Origin: Rosellinia necatrix
Lineage: Eukaryota > Ascomycota > Sordariomycetes > Xylariales > Xylariaceae
DNA: 64,000 bases
Assembly: GCA_021209875.1 (NCBI GenBank)
Contig: JAGYVD010000004.1
Location: forward strand, 4,129,001-4,193,000
Direction of reading: 5' to 3'
Of the stretch, positions 11,398 to 21,595 are shown piece by piece (positions within the stretch are counted from its first letter, which is position 1; each line of letters opens with the position of its first letter). The translations under genes and the position numbers were made by a program. The notes under the pieces are model-generated. The model ran no database searches. It had not been told where the DNA came from and saw only the letters and a list, made by a program, of their open reading frames with translations.

Positions 11398-12153
11398 ATG
11401 AATCTCAATCTATCAGGCTTCCTGAGCGCCTTCAGACTTGCGGCGAAACCTTCATTATGTCTTCCACACGCTACCGTGCCGACGTTTGGCGATCTCCCAA
11501 GCCCTCTTGACAGAGCCTTCGAGGCACAGGGCAAGAAATGTAACATCAAGGCAGTTGTGCTCGACAAGGACGACTGCTTTGCCTACCCGGATACAAATGA
11601 GATATATCCTCCGTACATTGTATGCGCGAATCCAGCTAGCGAAAGCTTCTCATCACTAATCGCGCCTAGGACCGTTTTCAGCAGCTGCGCAAAGAATATC
11701 CCGGCTCTCGGCTGCTGATCGTGTCAAACACGGCCGGTGCCACTACTTACGATCGTGATGGGCGACTAGCCAAGGAGCTCGAAGCCATCACCGGTGTTTC
11801 CGTTCTCGCACATCGCGTCAAGAAACCGGGCTGTAAAGACGAAATCATGGCTCATTTCAAGAAACACCCAGAGACAGGCGTGACGCATCCGAGCGAGGTT
11901 GTCGTCATTGGGGATCGCCTTATGACTGACATGATGCTGGCCAACACCATGGGCAGTTGGGGGATCTGGATCAAAGATGGAGTCAAGCCCCTGAGCCAGA
12001 AAAGTATCGTAAGTCTTCTAAGGAACTTGGTTTTAGCCATCTATGGAGTTACCGCTCACCCCCCCTAAGTTCTCCAAATTCGAACAGCGCTTAGGGCCAA
12101 TGTTGACGGCTCGCGGGTTGCACGCCCCTAATCCGATGAGCCCTTTTGAATAA
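11398..12153 (+). CDS. GEP4: Mitochondrial phosphatidylglycerophosphatase, GEP4-type HAD phosphatase
   Basis: Three exons: 11398-11619, 11670-12008 and 12070-12153, with introns of 50 and 61 nt in phase 0; 214 residues. Start MNLNLSGFLSAF and SLCLPHATVPTFGDLP match the conserved GEP4 N-terminus. HAD motif I is VVLDKDDC (nucleophile and acid Asp), motif II is LLIVSNTAG, the lysine lies in KKPGCKDEI and motif IV is VVIGDRLMTDMM. The second intron restores the conserved ending FSKFEQRLGPMLTARG. GEP4 dephosphorylates phosphatidylglycerophosphate to phosphatidylglycerol at the mitochondrial inner membrane (matrix side), a step of cardiolipin synthesis. The first exon start fits family length well. 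Confidence 0.93.
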
Positions 12154-13170
12154 AACCTAACTATAATCAATCAAACCCGAGGTTGCCACCCGCGTGTTCG
12201 GGAAAATGATAAAACACTCTACGAGGTCTCTACGGGAACTATCTTATTAATATGAGCCTAACTAACGCCTGTAATGATCATGTTATTTCATGGTCGGGTT
12301 ATAACCCCCCAAGCCTGACACTATGAAATGGATCTTTGCTTGCCGAAAACATTGAAACATCGACTATGCTATTAACAATCCATATCTATAATCGAGCGAG
12401 CCCTATCGCGACACTATGATGGTAGCTGTCCAAGCCAGACATGAGGTTAGTTGCCTTTATCAACTATACTTCAGGCGCACTCTCCTCACTCTCTTCGAGT
12501 CAGCCTCGTAGCACTTCATCGTCGTACGAGCAGTATAATTAACAGGGTGTGTAGAATATATTTTATGAAGTCGGGGTTTTGGGCGCCTTTGTGTTGTCCA
12601 GCGGTTTTTAATGCCGAGTACACAGACCGATTGGATCTCCGTGGAATTGATGTTAGAACATCTGACTAATTATATGTTCATAATGGCTGCGCTGACAAAG
12701 CTGCAGTTCCCTACCGTCCCAATCTGAACTGTCGGAGTACAAGAGATTAAAATCGGTGTAAGGTGACGCTCGATGGGGGTGTCGCAGGCGCCCCCGGGGA
12801 GCCGAGGACTGGGGCCAGCAGGCATGCTCGCGGAAAGTTGCCAGAGGCCCTCTCATTACAAATCCCATCGCTCCGAACAAAGGAAAACATGGCACAATTG
12901 AATCGCGAAATGTCGCATACATGGAGATTGCTTTCTAAGCCCGCTTCTGAAAAGTCCGTTACAATGGCTTAACCTACTCTCTATATCGCATCCGCGAGAC
13001 TCTCGCGGCAGAGTTCCATTCGCAACAAGGCCAATATAAAGGCTCAGGCCACCGCAGCTGTTTAAACAGATTTACAATGAACAACCCAATACCATCCATC
13101 ATTCACACTTTCAGAAATTGCAGCTTCTCTTCTGTCACCTTGTTCAAATTTTCCTTTGAATACAATAACC
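12154..13170. other. Intergenic with SDR promoter
   Basis: No supported gene. Short frames such as 12451-12669 have no recognisable content. The 3' 140 bases form the promoter and leader of the SDR gene. Confidence 0.5.
13035..13040 (+). promoter_or_regulatory. TATA box of the SDR gene
   Basis: TATAAA located 131 bases before the ATG at 13171, followed by a C/A-rich leader. Typical spacing for a fungal promoter; inferred. Confidence 0.5.
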
Positions 13171-14115
13171 ATGCCGGTAGCTTTGATTATCGGTGTCGGA
13201 GCCAAAGTAGGCCAGGCCAGCGCCGAAACCTTTGCTGCGGCGGGGTATAAAGTGGCTGTCGCATCGAGGACTCAAAGGCTTGATTCAATCAAGTTCCCTT
13301 TCTTCGAATTCGACGCCGCCGAGCCAAACCAAGTACCCATTCTGTTCGAGAAAGTCCACAAGCAAGTGGGCATACCTGATGTCGTCATATACAATGGTAC
13401 GTATTTTGCCGCTGATGTCACTTGAGGCCGCTTGATACCTCCTAGATCTATCTTAAGCGCAGAGTTCTTTTAAAGCGTTATTAATATCGTTAACCCAAAA
13501 TTGGGAGGATTCCAGTTTGCTAATGAGGGAGTGTAGCATACGCATCCGCACCCGCCAACGGCTCTGTGTCATTTGACTTCGCCACTGCGGAAGAATTTCA
13601 TAAAAGGATGAACGTAAACGCCACTACCCCCACGATTGTTGCTTATGAAGCTACAAAAGGATTCCTGAAGCTAGAATCGGAGGGCAAGCTGGGACCTGGG
13701 GGTGCAACCTATCTTTTCACTGGCAATGCTCTCAATGAGAAAACTGCCCCTGGCTTCTTCAGTCTAGGTGTCGGAAAAACCGCGTCGGCATACGTGATAG
13801 AACACCTGGCACTTCACGGATATAATGATCACCCCTTCAGGTTCGTCCCCCTTGACCCCACAGAGTACTACGTTACCGTGTAGCATCTACAATGGATAGT
13901 ATGTTGCCTTCAATAGATCGTGTGACTGATAATCTTCCAGCTATTATTTCATTGATGAGCGGGAGCCGAACGGCACCCCGATGTATCACGGGGTCAACGG
14001 GGATGCGCATGCTGATGTATTCCTTCAATTGGCCCAAGATCCGAAGCAGCGTCCCTGGCAGTATACCTTCTCCAAAAAGGAGGGATATGCTGTCTTCTCT
14101 AAAGACTGGGCTTGA
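13171..14115 (+). CDS. Atypical short-chain dehydrogenase/reductase-like protein
   Basis: Three exons: 13171-13396, 13537-13840 and 13941-14115, with introns of 140 and 100 nt (the second uses a weaker GTTCGT donor). The joined protein has 234 residues. The N-terminus ALIIGVGAKVGQASAETFA is a Rossmann nucleotide-binding start with Gly8, Gly10 and Gly14. VVIYNAYASAP across the first splice corresponds to the NAG-like block. Where classical SDRs have YxxxK, this protein has SLGVGKTASA: the lysine remains but the tyrosine position is leucine, and the preceding catalytic Ser block reads TYLFTGNAL. So it may bind NAD(P) without normal dehydrogenase chemistry. A strong TATA box suggests regulated expression. 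The exact function is unknown. Confidence 0.78.
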
Positions 14116-14836
14116 GGAAGTTTAGTTACCTGACTATAGGGATGGCATTTCCTAGAAATATTTGCCAATAAAATATTGACTGGCGTGTTCAAAAACATTG
14201 ATTAGCTGGCAATTCTCGAATAATGTGTTTGACACTCCGGCATTATTCACTGGGAGTGCACGGTATACTGTACGATATGAGCATATACTACCGTATACAT
14301 AACATACCCCATACTGAACGAGGGCTGAAACGGTGTACCCTAATTCTATCGTCTCATTAATCTGGTACAACGGACGTTCGGCGAAAAACGTCAGCCCAAG
14401 TAACCTCAACAAGATAAAGGATGACTATTGTGAGGTATATACTAAAATTCTTGCTCAGATCAGGCTCTATCGTAGACGAATCACCCTTGGTTAATACGTA
14501 TTCATGGGGATTTAACGCGTTGCGAGGGATATAATTCATAGATGGTGAATATACCAGGAGCCTCCTTAGCTCGTATGTTCGTGTCGGCGATGAGGTCAGT
14601 TCAATTATAAAAGAGATTATGTGCTCCCATATTTTCCCTTATGGTCGTTTCGTATTATATCTATACAACCTTTTCATTGGTTTGTGCCGGTTGCTATGAG
14701 AGCATACTCGAGGAGGGCAAGAGCAAATTCATCGACCAGTAATAACGGCCCAAAATATCCCAATCTCGTCTCTTTTCTATTATTACTTGAATACCCCCGA
14801 CATCCTCTTGATGCGTTCCTAACAAAATCCATCGCT
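14116..14836. other. Intergenic
   Basis: The frame of the Myb-like gene is open upstream to 14621, but that extension does not resemble the family. No other gene is seen. Confidence 0.45.
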
Positions 14837-15598
14837 ATGGGGGGTAAGATATGGTCGGATGCCGAGGAGCGATACTTCTGGCGCATCACAGTCAGTCAGT
14901 CTTCAAAGCGCGCGGCTTTGGATCTCTCGAAACTAGAGAAGCCGTGGGATCAATTGGCGAGAGAAATGCAAACCGGTATGGGAGGCGATGCCCGTCGAGA
15001 GTATACTGGTAACATGCTATGTATGTGTCCCGTCTTCAGCTTCTGAGAAGCAGTCCTCATTACGTTCAATGCTTTTTCATCCCGAGGTACACTAACCGAA
15101 AGTGTATAGTCGAACATTTCTTTCAGAATATCGAGACCCAACGACGATCTCCCAACGCATCGTTTTACGTGCAGGAGTATCTCGCTAGAAGAGGTCAGTT
15201 CTCTCAACCGACATCACTGGTAGGCGCTTTGTTGTACTAATTGGGTACAACTAGATCAATCCCGTCATCCCGGGAATCAAAACGCCGCTTCTGATCCGTG
15301 TTTACCTTCATCCACATCGCGCAGGAGCTATCATATCGAGTTTATAACCGAACCCAACACCACGAGCTATACCCCAAAGCGGCACCATACGTACCCGGGC
15401 GAGAGTTCGCACACCGTTAGCTCTTATGCTAGCCCTTCTAATATTCTGAGTGCCAGCTTCCACCAAGAATCTAGCCACTTGGACTCAACGCAGATGGGAA
15501 TTGGCACACGTTGCCCTCCTGCGTCACTTGAAACCGGGACCCAATTGGCAAAGCACACCGCGAGCAAGACGGCTGGTTTGGAAGAGGGCCGTGACTAG
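14837..15598 (+). CDS. Fungal Myb/SANT-like domain protein, uncharacterised
   Basis: Three exons: 14837-15020, 15110-15193 and 15255-15598, introns 89 and 61 nt, phases consistent; 203 residues. Residues 1-90 match a conserved fungal block I recall from other filamentous ascomycetes: KIWSDAEERYFWRI, KPWDQLAREMQ, then MLFEHFFQNIETQRRSPNAS (across splice 1), ending YVQEYLARR. The WSDAEERYFW segment resembles the start of a Myb/SANT helix bundle, so DNA or chromatin binding is possible but not shown. The last 110 residues are Ser/Thr/His-rich and disordered. The start could lie further upstream because the frame stays open, but ATG 14837 begins right at the conserved domain. Confidence 0.7.
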
Positions 15599-16345
15599 GG
15601 TTGAACTTCATGAGAGCGTGGGGTTTGGTTCGAGCGGGTAGCGGGTGCTAAGTTTAGGGCGCTCTGCTGAAGATCTATCTTGATGCGATGTAATTCCTGA
15701 TGGAGGCATGGTAGATCAAACCAAATTGGGGTGTAATTGGATTCATGGTCGGTCTTTCTTATCTGCCCCTAAGATGCTATAAGAAGTGAAGATTATGTTA
15801 ATTCAAGCACATGTGATCACTGTTTTATTTCATGACACCGAATGCATAATTGGAATTCTCACTCATCGTTCTCAAGAATAACTGTCTTCTTTCGGGTAGG
15901 CTTTGCCAGTAGGGGAGGGAGGACCTTATCTGGACCCGTTCATACTTACTTAGCCTAGACTAGGTTGGTAGTTTAGCATTTACATGGCCAACAATCAGTG
16001 CCGAAGCGCCCTCATTACAACCACCTGCAATCGGATTACAGAAGGGCATTATACTTTCGCTCACGATACCCTTCAATTAAAAACCCCGGATTAGTTTATT
16101 ATGAATGCTGTGCGTCCAATCGCCCAACCTAGCTGGCTCGTACCTTCGAACTAGGTATGTTTTACCCGCTCTAACAAACGCCCCCTCCCCTTCCTGGGCT
16201 TTCAACATTCAGCAGGCTCTGAACCCCTGGGCCGTACGAATCAAACAAGACGCCAATCTGACGCCGTTAGGACATATACACTATTCGTAGTCATAGTCAA
16301 AAATATCACTCGATCATTGCAGCTTTCACACCTACATACACCACA
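15599..16345. other. Intergenic between Myb-like gene and CutC
   Basis: No supported gene; the last about 60 bases are a C/A-rich leader before the CutC start codon. Confidence 0.5.
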
Positions 16346-17200
16346 ATGGCAACAAAATCCCGCCTGGGCCTCGAGATCCCCGCTTTCGGCGCTTCAGCCG
16401 CCTCCCGAGCCAGTCGCCTTGGGGCCACCCGGATCGAGCTCAATGCCGGAGGGTCTTATGGCGAAGGGGGACTCACACCTTCGTTTGAGGAATTAAAGAT
16501 GACTGACGTCTCATGCCCGCTCCGAATCATGATCCGGCCGCGAGGTCCTCCGCGTATCTCGTCATCATCAGAGGCCAGCGCGGTCGGGATAAGGGACTTC
16601 CAATACAGCGACGAGGAATTCGAAGAAATGAGTGCTAGTGTCGAGATATTCCGAGATTCTGGTCTTCTGGACATGAGCAGAGGTGATGGGTTTGTGTTTG
16701 GAATCCTGGAAGAGGAAGGGCGTGCGAATGATGACGGTTGGACGGGAAGGCGGCGATGCTGGGTTGATAAGAAACGATGCACTCGCCTTGTCCAGGCGGC
16801 GCAGCCATTCAAGTGCGTCTTCCACCGCGCCTTTGACGAGATCGTCAGCTGCGACGAAGTTTCTCCCGACAAACCGAAGCCGGCCCGGCCGTCGCGGGAA
16901 ACGGGCCTTGAAGATGTGGCGGCTTGCGGATTCGACGGAATCCTCACTTCGGGTGGGCTAGGAAGGGCAATCGATAATCTCGAAATGCTGGGGCCAGTCA
17001 TTAAAGGGGCCCAAGGCCTTGGGGTTGAAATTATTATTGGCGGGGGTGTGAGGACAGCCAATGTCGGGGAAATAAGAGAGAGGCTTGGGTTACAAGAGAT
17101 AGCCGACTCTGTCTACCTTCATTCGGCGTGCCTTGGCGGAGACGGCAGCGAACATATCAATCATGAAGAAGTAGAAGGTATAATGGCCCAACTGGAATGA
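16346..17200 (+). CDS. CutC family protein (copper homeostasis-type TIM barrel)
   Basis: Single exon, 284 residues, normal CutC length for fungi. Barrel strand blocks are visible: LGLEIPAFGA at the start, RIELNAGGSYGEGGLTPS (CutC hallmark ELN/C...GGLTPS), RIMIRPRG, FKCVFHRAFDE, DGILTSGG near residue 207 and EIIIGGGVR near residue 235. CutC proteins were linked to copper tolerance in bacteria, but the biochemical role in fungi is unclear and copper binding is not evident here: the family's usual conserved histidine in HRAFD is present. A 14-residue acidic insert (EEEGRANDDGWTG) lies before FKCVF. It is convergent with the alpha/beta hydrolase gene, whose stop lies 140 bases downstream. Confidence 0.9.
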   Translation: MATKSRLGLEIPAFGASAASRASRLGATRIELNAGGSYGEGGLTPSFEELKMTDVSCPLRIMIRPRGPPRISSSSEASAVGIRDFQYSDEEFEEMSASVEIFRDSGLLDMSRGDGFVFGILEEEGRANDDGWTGRRRCWVDKKRCTRLVQAAQPFKCVFHRAFDEIVSCDEVSPDKPKPARPSRETGLEDVAACGFDGILTSGGLGRAIDNLEMLGPVIKGAQGLGVEIIIGGGVRTANVGEIRERLGLQEIADSVYLHSACLGGDGSEHINHEEVEGIMAQLE

Positions 17201-17339
17201 CCGCCGGAGGTTGAGAGCGCCACTTGGTTGATCATATCGGTAGAGAGTTCCTGTCTTGCACGAGACTTCTTGGAAGGAGAGTTCATGGGAGCCAGAAAAC
17301 AATATTATGTATTCAATTGTCCGATCAATCACAGGGGTA

Positions 17340-18897
17340 TCAATGTAGCGATAATGACGCTACACCGCTTGCAACATCCACAACATCATCTAGCGACCCG
17401 TGGTCAAAAAACGCCTTGAGCCTTTCGTCTAGCCACTTTACGTCATCTTTGTTTGTCCCCGGCCCTCCCGCCCTGGATCCTTCTCAGCTTGAGTCAGTGC
17501 GACGTGGAGGAGGATGAAACTTACCAGTGACCCCATATCGAAGGGAACGCAAGACATTTCCCGATACCCGGGGACATATTTTCGACTTCGTATTCGGAAT
17601 CCTCGGGTGGGAAATACAGGTCCGTCTTTCCCGGCAGCACAAGAGTTTTAGCCTTGATGCTCTTCATGGCGAGCTCGAAGTCTGTCGCTTGGGTGTCAGT
17701 TCAATAGGAAACCGATCTAACTTGGCAGAATTACTTACTCCCTTTATAGGGATCTTGGTTGGAGCAATCAGCAGACTGCCATGTATCCAGCATGGTCATC
17801 ATATTCTCAGGATCTTCGAGTACGGTCAGTTGACAGGTCTCATCGTATACAAGTAACGCACGTACCCTTCGACAGCGCCCACTATAAACACTAGAGTCAG
17901 TCATTGTTATTGTGAACGTACGATTTTAAATCCCGATTTTGACGTTAAAGAGACCGTTGTTGAGGTTCTAGAGTGCAGAAAACCACGAAGCAAGGGAGTC
18001 GGAGGACTGCTTACCGCCTCCCAGAAGTCGACCATGAACGTTTCCAGGTCTTTGAAACCGAGCCGGGTCTCGTACAGCTTCTCGCGGTAGAACGCCTGGC
18101 TGAAGCCCCAGCCGGCGTACACCCGCGCGAGGGCCTTGAGCCCGGTCTCGCGCTCCTCGGCGGTCCAGGCGCGGTACTGCGACGGAGGCGTGGCCTCGCC
18201 GCCGCAGGCGCCGGCGGAGACGGCGCCCTTGGCCGCGCAGGTCGCGGCCTTCACGCCCTCCAGGAAGACCTGGTTGTGCAGGCTGCACCGCGCGGCGCCG
18301 CAGAACGGGGCCGCGAGATCCGCGAAGTCCGGGTACTGCGTTATCCACTGGAACGTCTGTGCCGCCCCTATTTATTTATTTATTTATTTTTGCCGGCCGT
18401 CAGATTTGCACTCACTATTGCTCCGCTACCCTGAGCCAGTGCCACTTTGCTACGGGTCATGGTGCATGCGCGACGAAAACGAAAATATATATATATAAAC
18501 AAAAGAATTCAAGAGATAACTCACCCATGCTCCAGCCGAGGACAGCCTTCACATGCTTCACTCCCAGCTCCTCCGTCACGAGCCGGTACTGCGCCGCGAC
18601 GTTGTCGAAGAGCGTGATGCGCGGGAACGGGCGGGGTTCCGGCGTGTTCGACGGGCTCATGGATTGCCCATTCCCGAAGATTGCGGGGATGATGATGAAG
18701 TACTTGCTCGGGTTCAATGTCATGTCCTCGCCCACCAACCACTCGTTATCCGATATCAATCCGCTGTACCATGTCGGATAGACGATCGCTGGGCTGCTCG
18801 GGTCGCCGAAGGTCTTGTAGGCGATGTAAGCGTTTCGCAGCGCGGTGCCGGACTGCAGGGTGAAGTCACCCAGGTTGAAGACCTTGAAGTCAGCCAT
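17340..18897 (-). CDS. Homoserine O-acetyltransferase-like alpha/beta hydrolase with a 16-nt microexon
   Basis: Six exons on the minus strand: 18525-18897, 18015-18367, 17866-17881, 17739-17813, 17525-17681 and 17340-17472; 368 residues. All introns are GT-AG and every phase fits. Exon 3 is only 16 nt and codes for WALSK plus the first base of Asp, exactly the family block FWEA-WALSKD-PENMM. The catalytic triad is visible: nucleophile Ser123 in GWSMG, Asp in LPGKTDLYFP, His in IWGHWAGGPG. The family (MetX-like) includes homoserine and serine acetyltransferases and hydrolases of related fold, so the substrate is uncertain; no targeting signal is seen. It is convergent with CutC. Transcript evidence for the microexon would be decisive. 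Confidence 0.85.
18368..18389. repeat. TTTA simple repeat inside intron 1
   Basis: About five tandem TTTA units inside the first intron (18368-18524) of the alpha/beta hydrolase gene, next to the acceptor. On the coding strand it reads AAAT repeats ending AAATAG at the splice site. Confidence 0.7.
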
Positions 18898-19645
18898 ATC
18901 GCGATCGGTACTGATTTAATACCGGCTGTTTTTTTTTTTTTTATCGTTGAACTGGTGATCGATGGTGAGGGGTCTTGGGGTTGAGGATGGGCTCATGGTC
19001 ACTAGCTCTTATACTCAACGCCATCCGGCGGTCTGGCTAGTTGACCCTGCAATGCCTGATACAACCGCACTCCCGTTGTAGTGGGCCGGCAACGTGCGGC
19101 AAGAACAGGTGCATTGCGTCTAGACTCCGTACTAGCTAGCTGGCTAGAAAGGAGCATGAAGACAAGGTCGGGGAGGGGTTTGGGTATATTTCAAACTAAT
19201 TAGGTAACCGATTGGTTAAATCGTTAATCGCACACTGGAAACAACTGGGGTAGCTTGCCTACGAATCAAAAAAGTGCCGCTAGTAAACTAAGGTCTCCTA
19301 GCCAGTTTTCATAGCGGGGGTTCTTAACATTGAGGGTGTCGAATAATCGTATGCTCATTTCATAATCCCCGTGCTGGAATTCCGAGTGTAATAGGACCGC
19401 TGGGTTTCTATGATACATGTTGATATTAGATCGATCATCATATTTCCTACCCGCCTTTCAAAGAGTGAACAAATGCCACCTACCGCCTGACTTACCTGGT
19501 TCTGGCTTCATACATAGACCTCGGGATTTCTACTAAGCCGGTAGCTAGGGGCTGGGCGATATCTCTTCACTCTCATGGCTTAAGTACCGCTTAGAGAGGT
19601 AGAAGATCTAAAACATGCTGAATCATTGTTTTGCGTAACGATCTA
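18898..19645. other. Gene-poor flank left of the transposon
   Basis: No supported gene. A T12 tract lies at 18930-18942 just upstream of the hydrolase start. Composition is normal, in contrast to the AT-rich element that follows. Confidence 0.5.
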
Positions 19646-19647
19646 TA

Positions 19648-19693
19648 AGCTAACCACACAGGCCACGGGCAACACCCTCACGGGCCACTTAAC
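19648..19693 (+). repeat. Left terminal inverted repeat
   Basis: About 45 bp, GC-richer than the interior: AGCTAACCACACAGGCCAC, then GGGCAACACCCTCACGGGCC. It pairs with the right repeat at 21549-21593; this copy keeps more G/C and looks less mutated. Confidence 0.85.
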
Positions 19694-21548
19694 GCCACCT
19701 TATTAACGCGTTAACGCGTACTCTAGCAATTTTATCTAACTTATTAATTTATTTTTAATTTTTATTTAATATTTAATTTATTAATATTATTAAAATCGCT
19801 TGTTTTTTTTTTTTTTAGTAATACTGGCTTTATTTTAAAAAATATATATAAAAGCTGTAATTTATAACGTTTAATTTAGCATGTTTATCTATAAAGCAGC
19901 ATTTAAATAAAACGTATAACATATTTATTTATAACGCTGTTTTTAAAATATTTCAACTTAAAAAAAAACTAATAAAAGCTTTTAAGTTTTATTACTGTAC
20001 TTAAAATATTAATTAGCTATTTAATATATTAGCCAGGCTAAATTAAGCTATATATTTAGTTTAATTAAGTTATAAATAATAGTTTAACAAGCTTTAGCTG
20101 CTTTATTTAGCTTTTAAATATTTAAGCTAACGTAGCATTATTAATTTTTAGCTTAAAACCCGTCCGTATAATTAATAAAATGTTATATTGTTAATTATTA
20201 ACATATAAATAAAGCTACAGCTTAAAATATATATATATTTTTTTAACCGTTTAAATATAAAAAAAATAGCTAATATTTTATTAAACTATATATATAATAT
20301 AAACAAAATAAATATTAGCTAAAGTATTAATAGCAACTATTAAATTATTATATTAAATAACTAGTAAAAAGCATTTAAAAAAAACTAAAAAAAAAAAAAA
20401 TAAATTACTGTTTTAAAATATATTAATGCTTTTAGTAATAATTTTCTGCTGCTTTTAATTTTTAAAAGCATTAACGTGCAAAATTAATAGTTTTTAAATA
20501 ATAACGTTAAAATATAAAATAACTAGCGGTTTTAAGCTTTATTTAATAAATAAATTTATAATTAAACAAATATAAATTAACTTAAAAATATTTTTATTTT
20601 ATATATTTAAAGCTTTTATAGCAATATATAAATAACGTTAATATATAATAAATATAATTTATATATAAATAATAAATTTTTAGCTTTTTATATAACAAAT
20701 AAAATTTAGCTAATATTTTATAAACTTTATTATAATTATATTTTATAGCTTTTAAACGTTAATATTTTTTCCGCAGTTAAAAAAAAGCTAAAAAAGCTGC
20801 TATAAAAAACTTTAAACGTAACGTTTAATATTATAAATATAAAAAAAAACGTTTTATTATATTATTAACAGGCTAAACTTAAAACTTTAAATATTTAACA
20901 GATTAAAAACGTTTAAAAAACAGCCGAAATATATTTAAAAAACCGTTTAAAGCTGTTATTATTAAAATATATAATATTAAAAACAAAAAAAGTTTTAAAA
21001 GTTAGTTTTAAAAGCTTTTTACTAGTTTAAAAGTTTTTAATACTAGATTTTTTAAATAAAATAGTTTTAATACCGCTTATAACATCTGCTGGTAATTAAA
21101 AACTACATAAAATAAGCCAGAAATTAAATATTAAAATATTTTTAGCTTTTAAAACTTTATATAAGCTATTAATTTATAAAACTTTTAAAACTTTAAACTA
21201 ACAAGCTTAAAAAATTGCTAATTTTTAAGCTTAAATCGATTTTTATAAAAAAAAAGCTTTAAAAAACGTTAAACCGGCCTGTTAAATAGTTAAATAAACG
21301 TTTAAAAAACAGTTTATAGCTATAACCGATATATAAAAAACTAAACAAAAATTAAAAAATTAAGTTATATATATAAATAAAGCCAGCGATTATAACATAG
21401 TTTTCAACTTTAAAACTATAAATAACAGCTTAATTAAGCTAGCAAATAAAACGCAAAACTATATTATCGTTAAAACGGCCGATTAAAAATATATTATTAT
21501 TAAAATCGGTTAATTAGCTAGTTTTTAATTAAATTAGTTATATTTAAG

Positions 21549-21593
21549 TGGAGTGGCCCGTAAAGGTGTTACCTGTGGCCTGTGTGGTTAGCT
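21549..21593 (-). repeat. Right terminal inverted repeat
   Basis: Reverse complement reads AGCTAACCACACAGGCCAC, then AGGTAACACCTTTACGGGCC. Compared with the left copy it has G-to-A and C-to-T replacements only. Confidence 0.85.
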
Positions 21594-21595
21594 TA

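Larger units (their letters stand above)
19646..21595. mobile_element. RIP-degraded Tc1/mariner (Fot1-like) DNA transposon
   Basis: An AT-rich block is bounded by two inverted repeats of about 45 bp. The left end reads AGCTAACCACACAGGCCAC from 19648; the right end, read on the minus strand from 21593, begins with the same 19 bases. The ends are flanked by TA (19646-19647 and 21594-21595), the target-site duplication of Tc1/mariner elements. The element is 1946 bp, very close to the 1.9-kb size of Fot1-type elements. Between the repeats the sequence is almost pure A/T with stops in every frame, so no transposase can be read. The two repeats differ only by C-to-T/G-to-A changes in the part I aligned, as RIP would cause. 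Family assignment rests on size, ends and TA duplication, not on protein. Confidence 0.8.

Noticed and set aside
19690..21548. AT-rich block as centromere core or inserted mitochondrial DNA
   Set aside because: It is bounded by inverted repeats and TA duplications at transposon size, and contains no mitochondrial gene or rRNA sequence that I can read.
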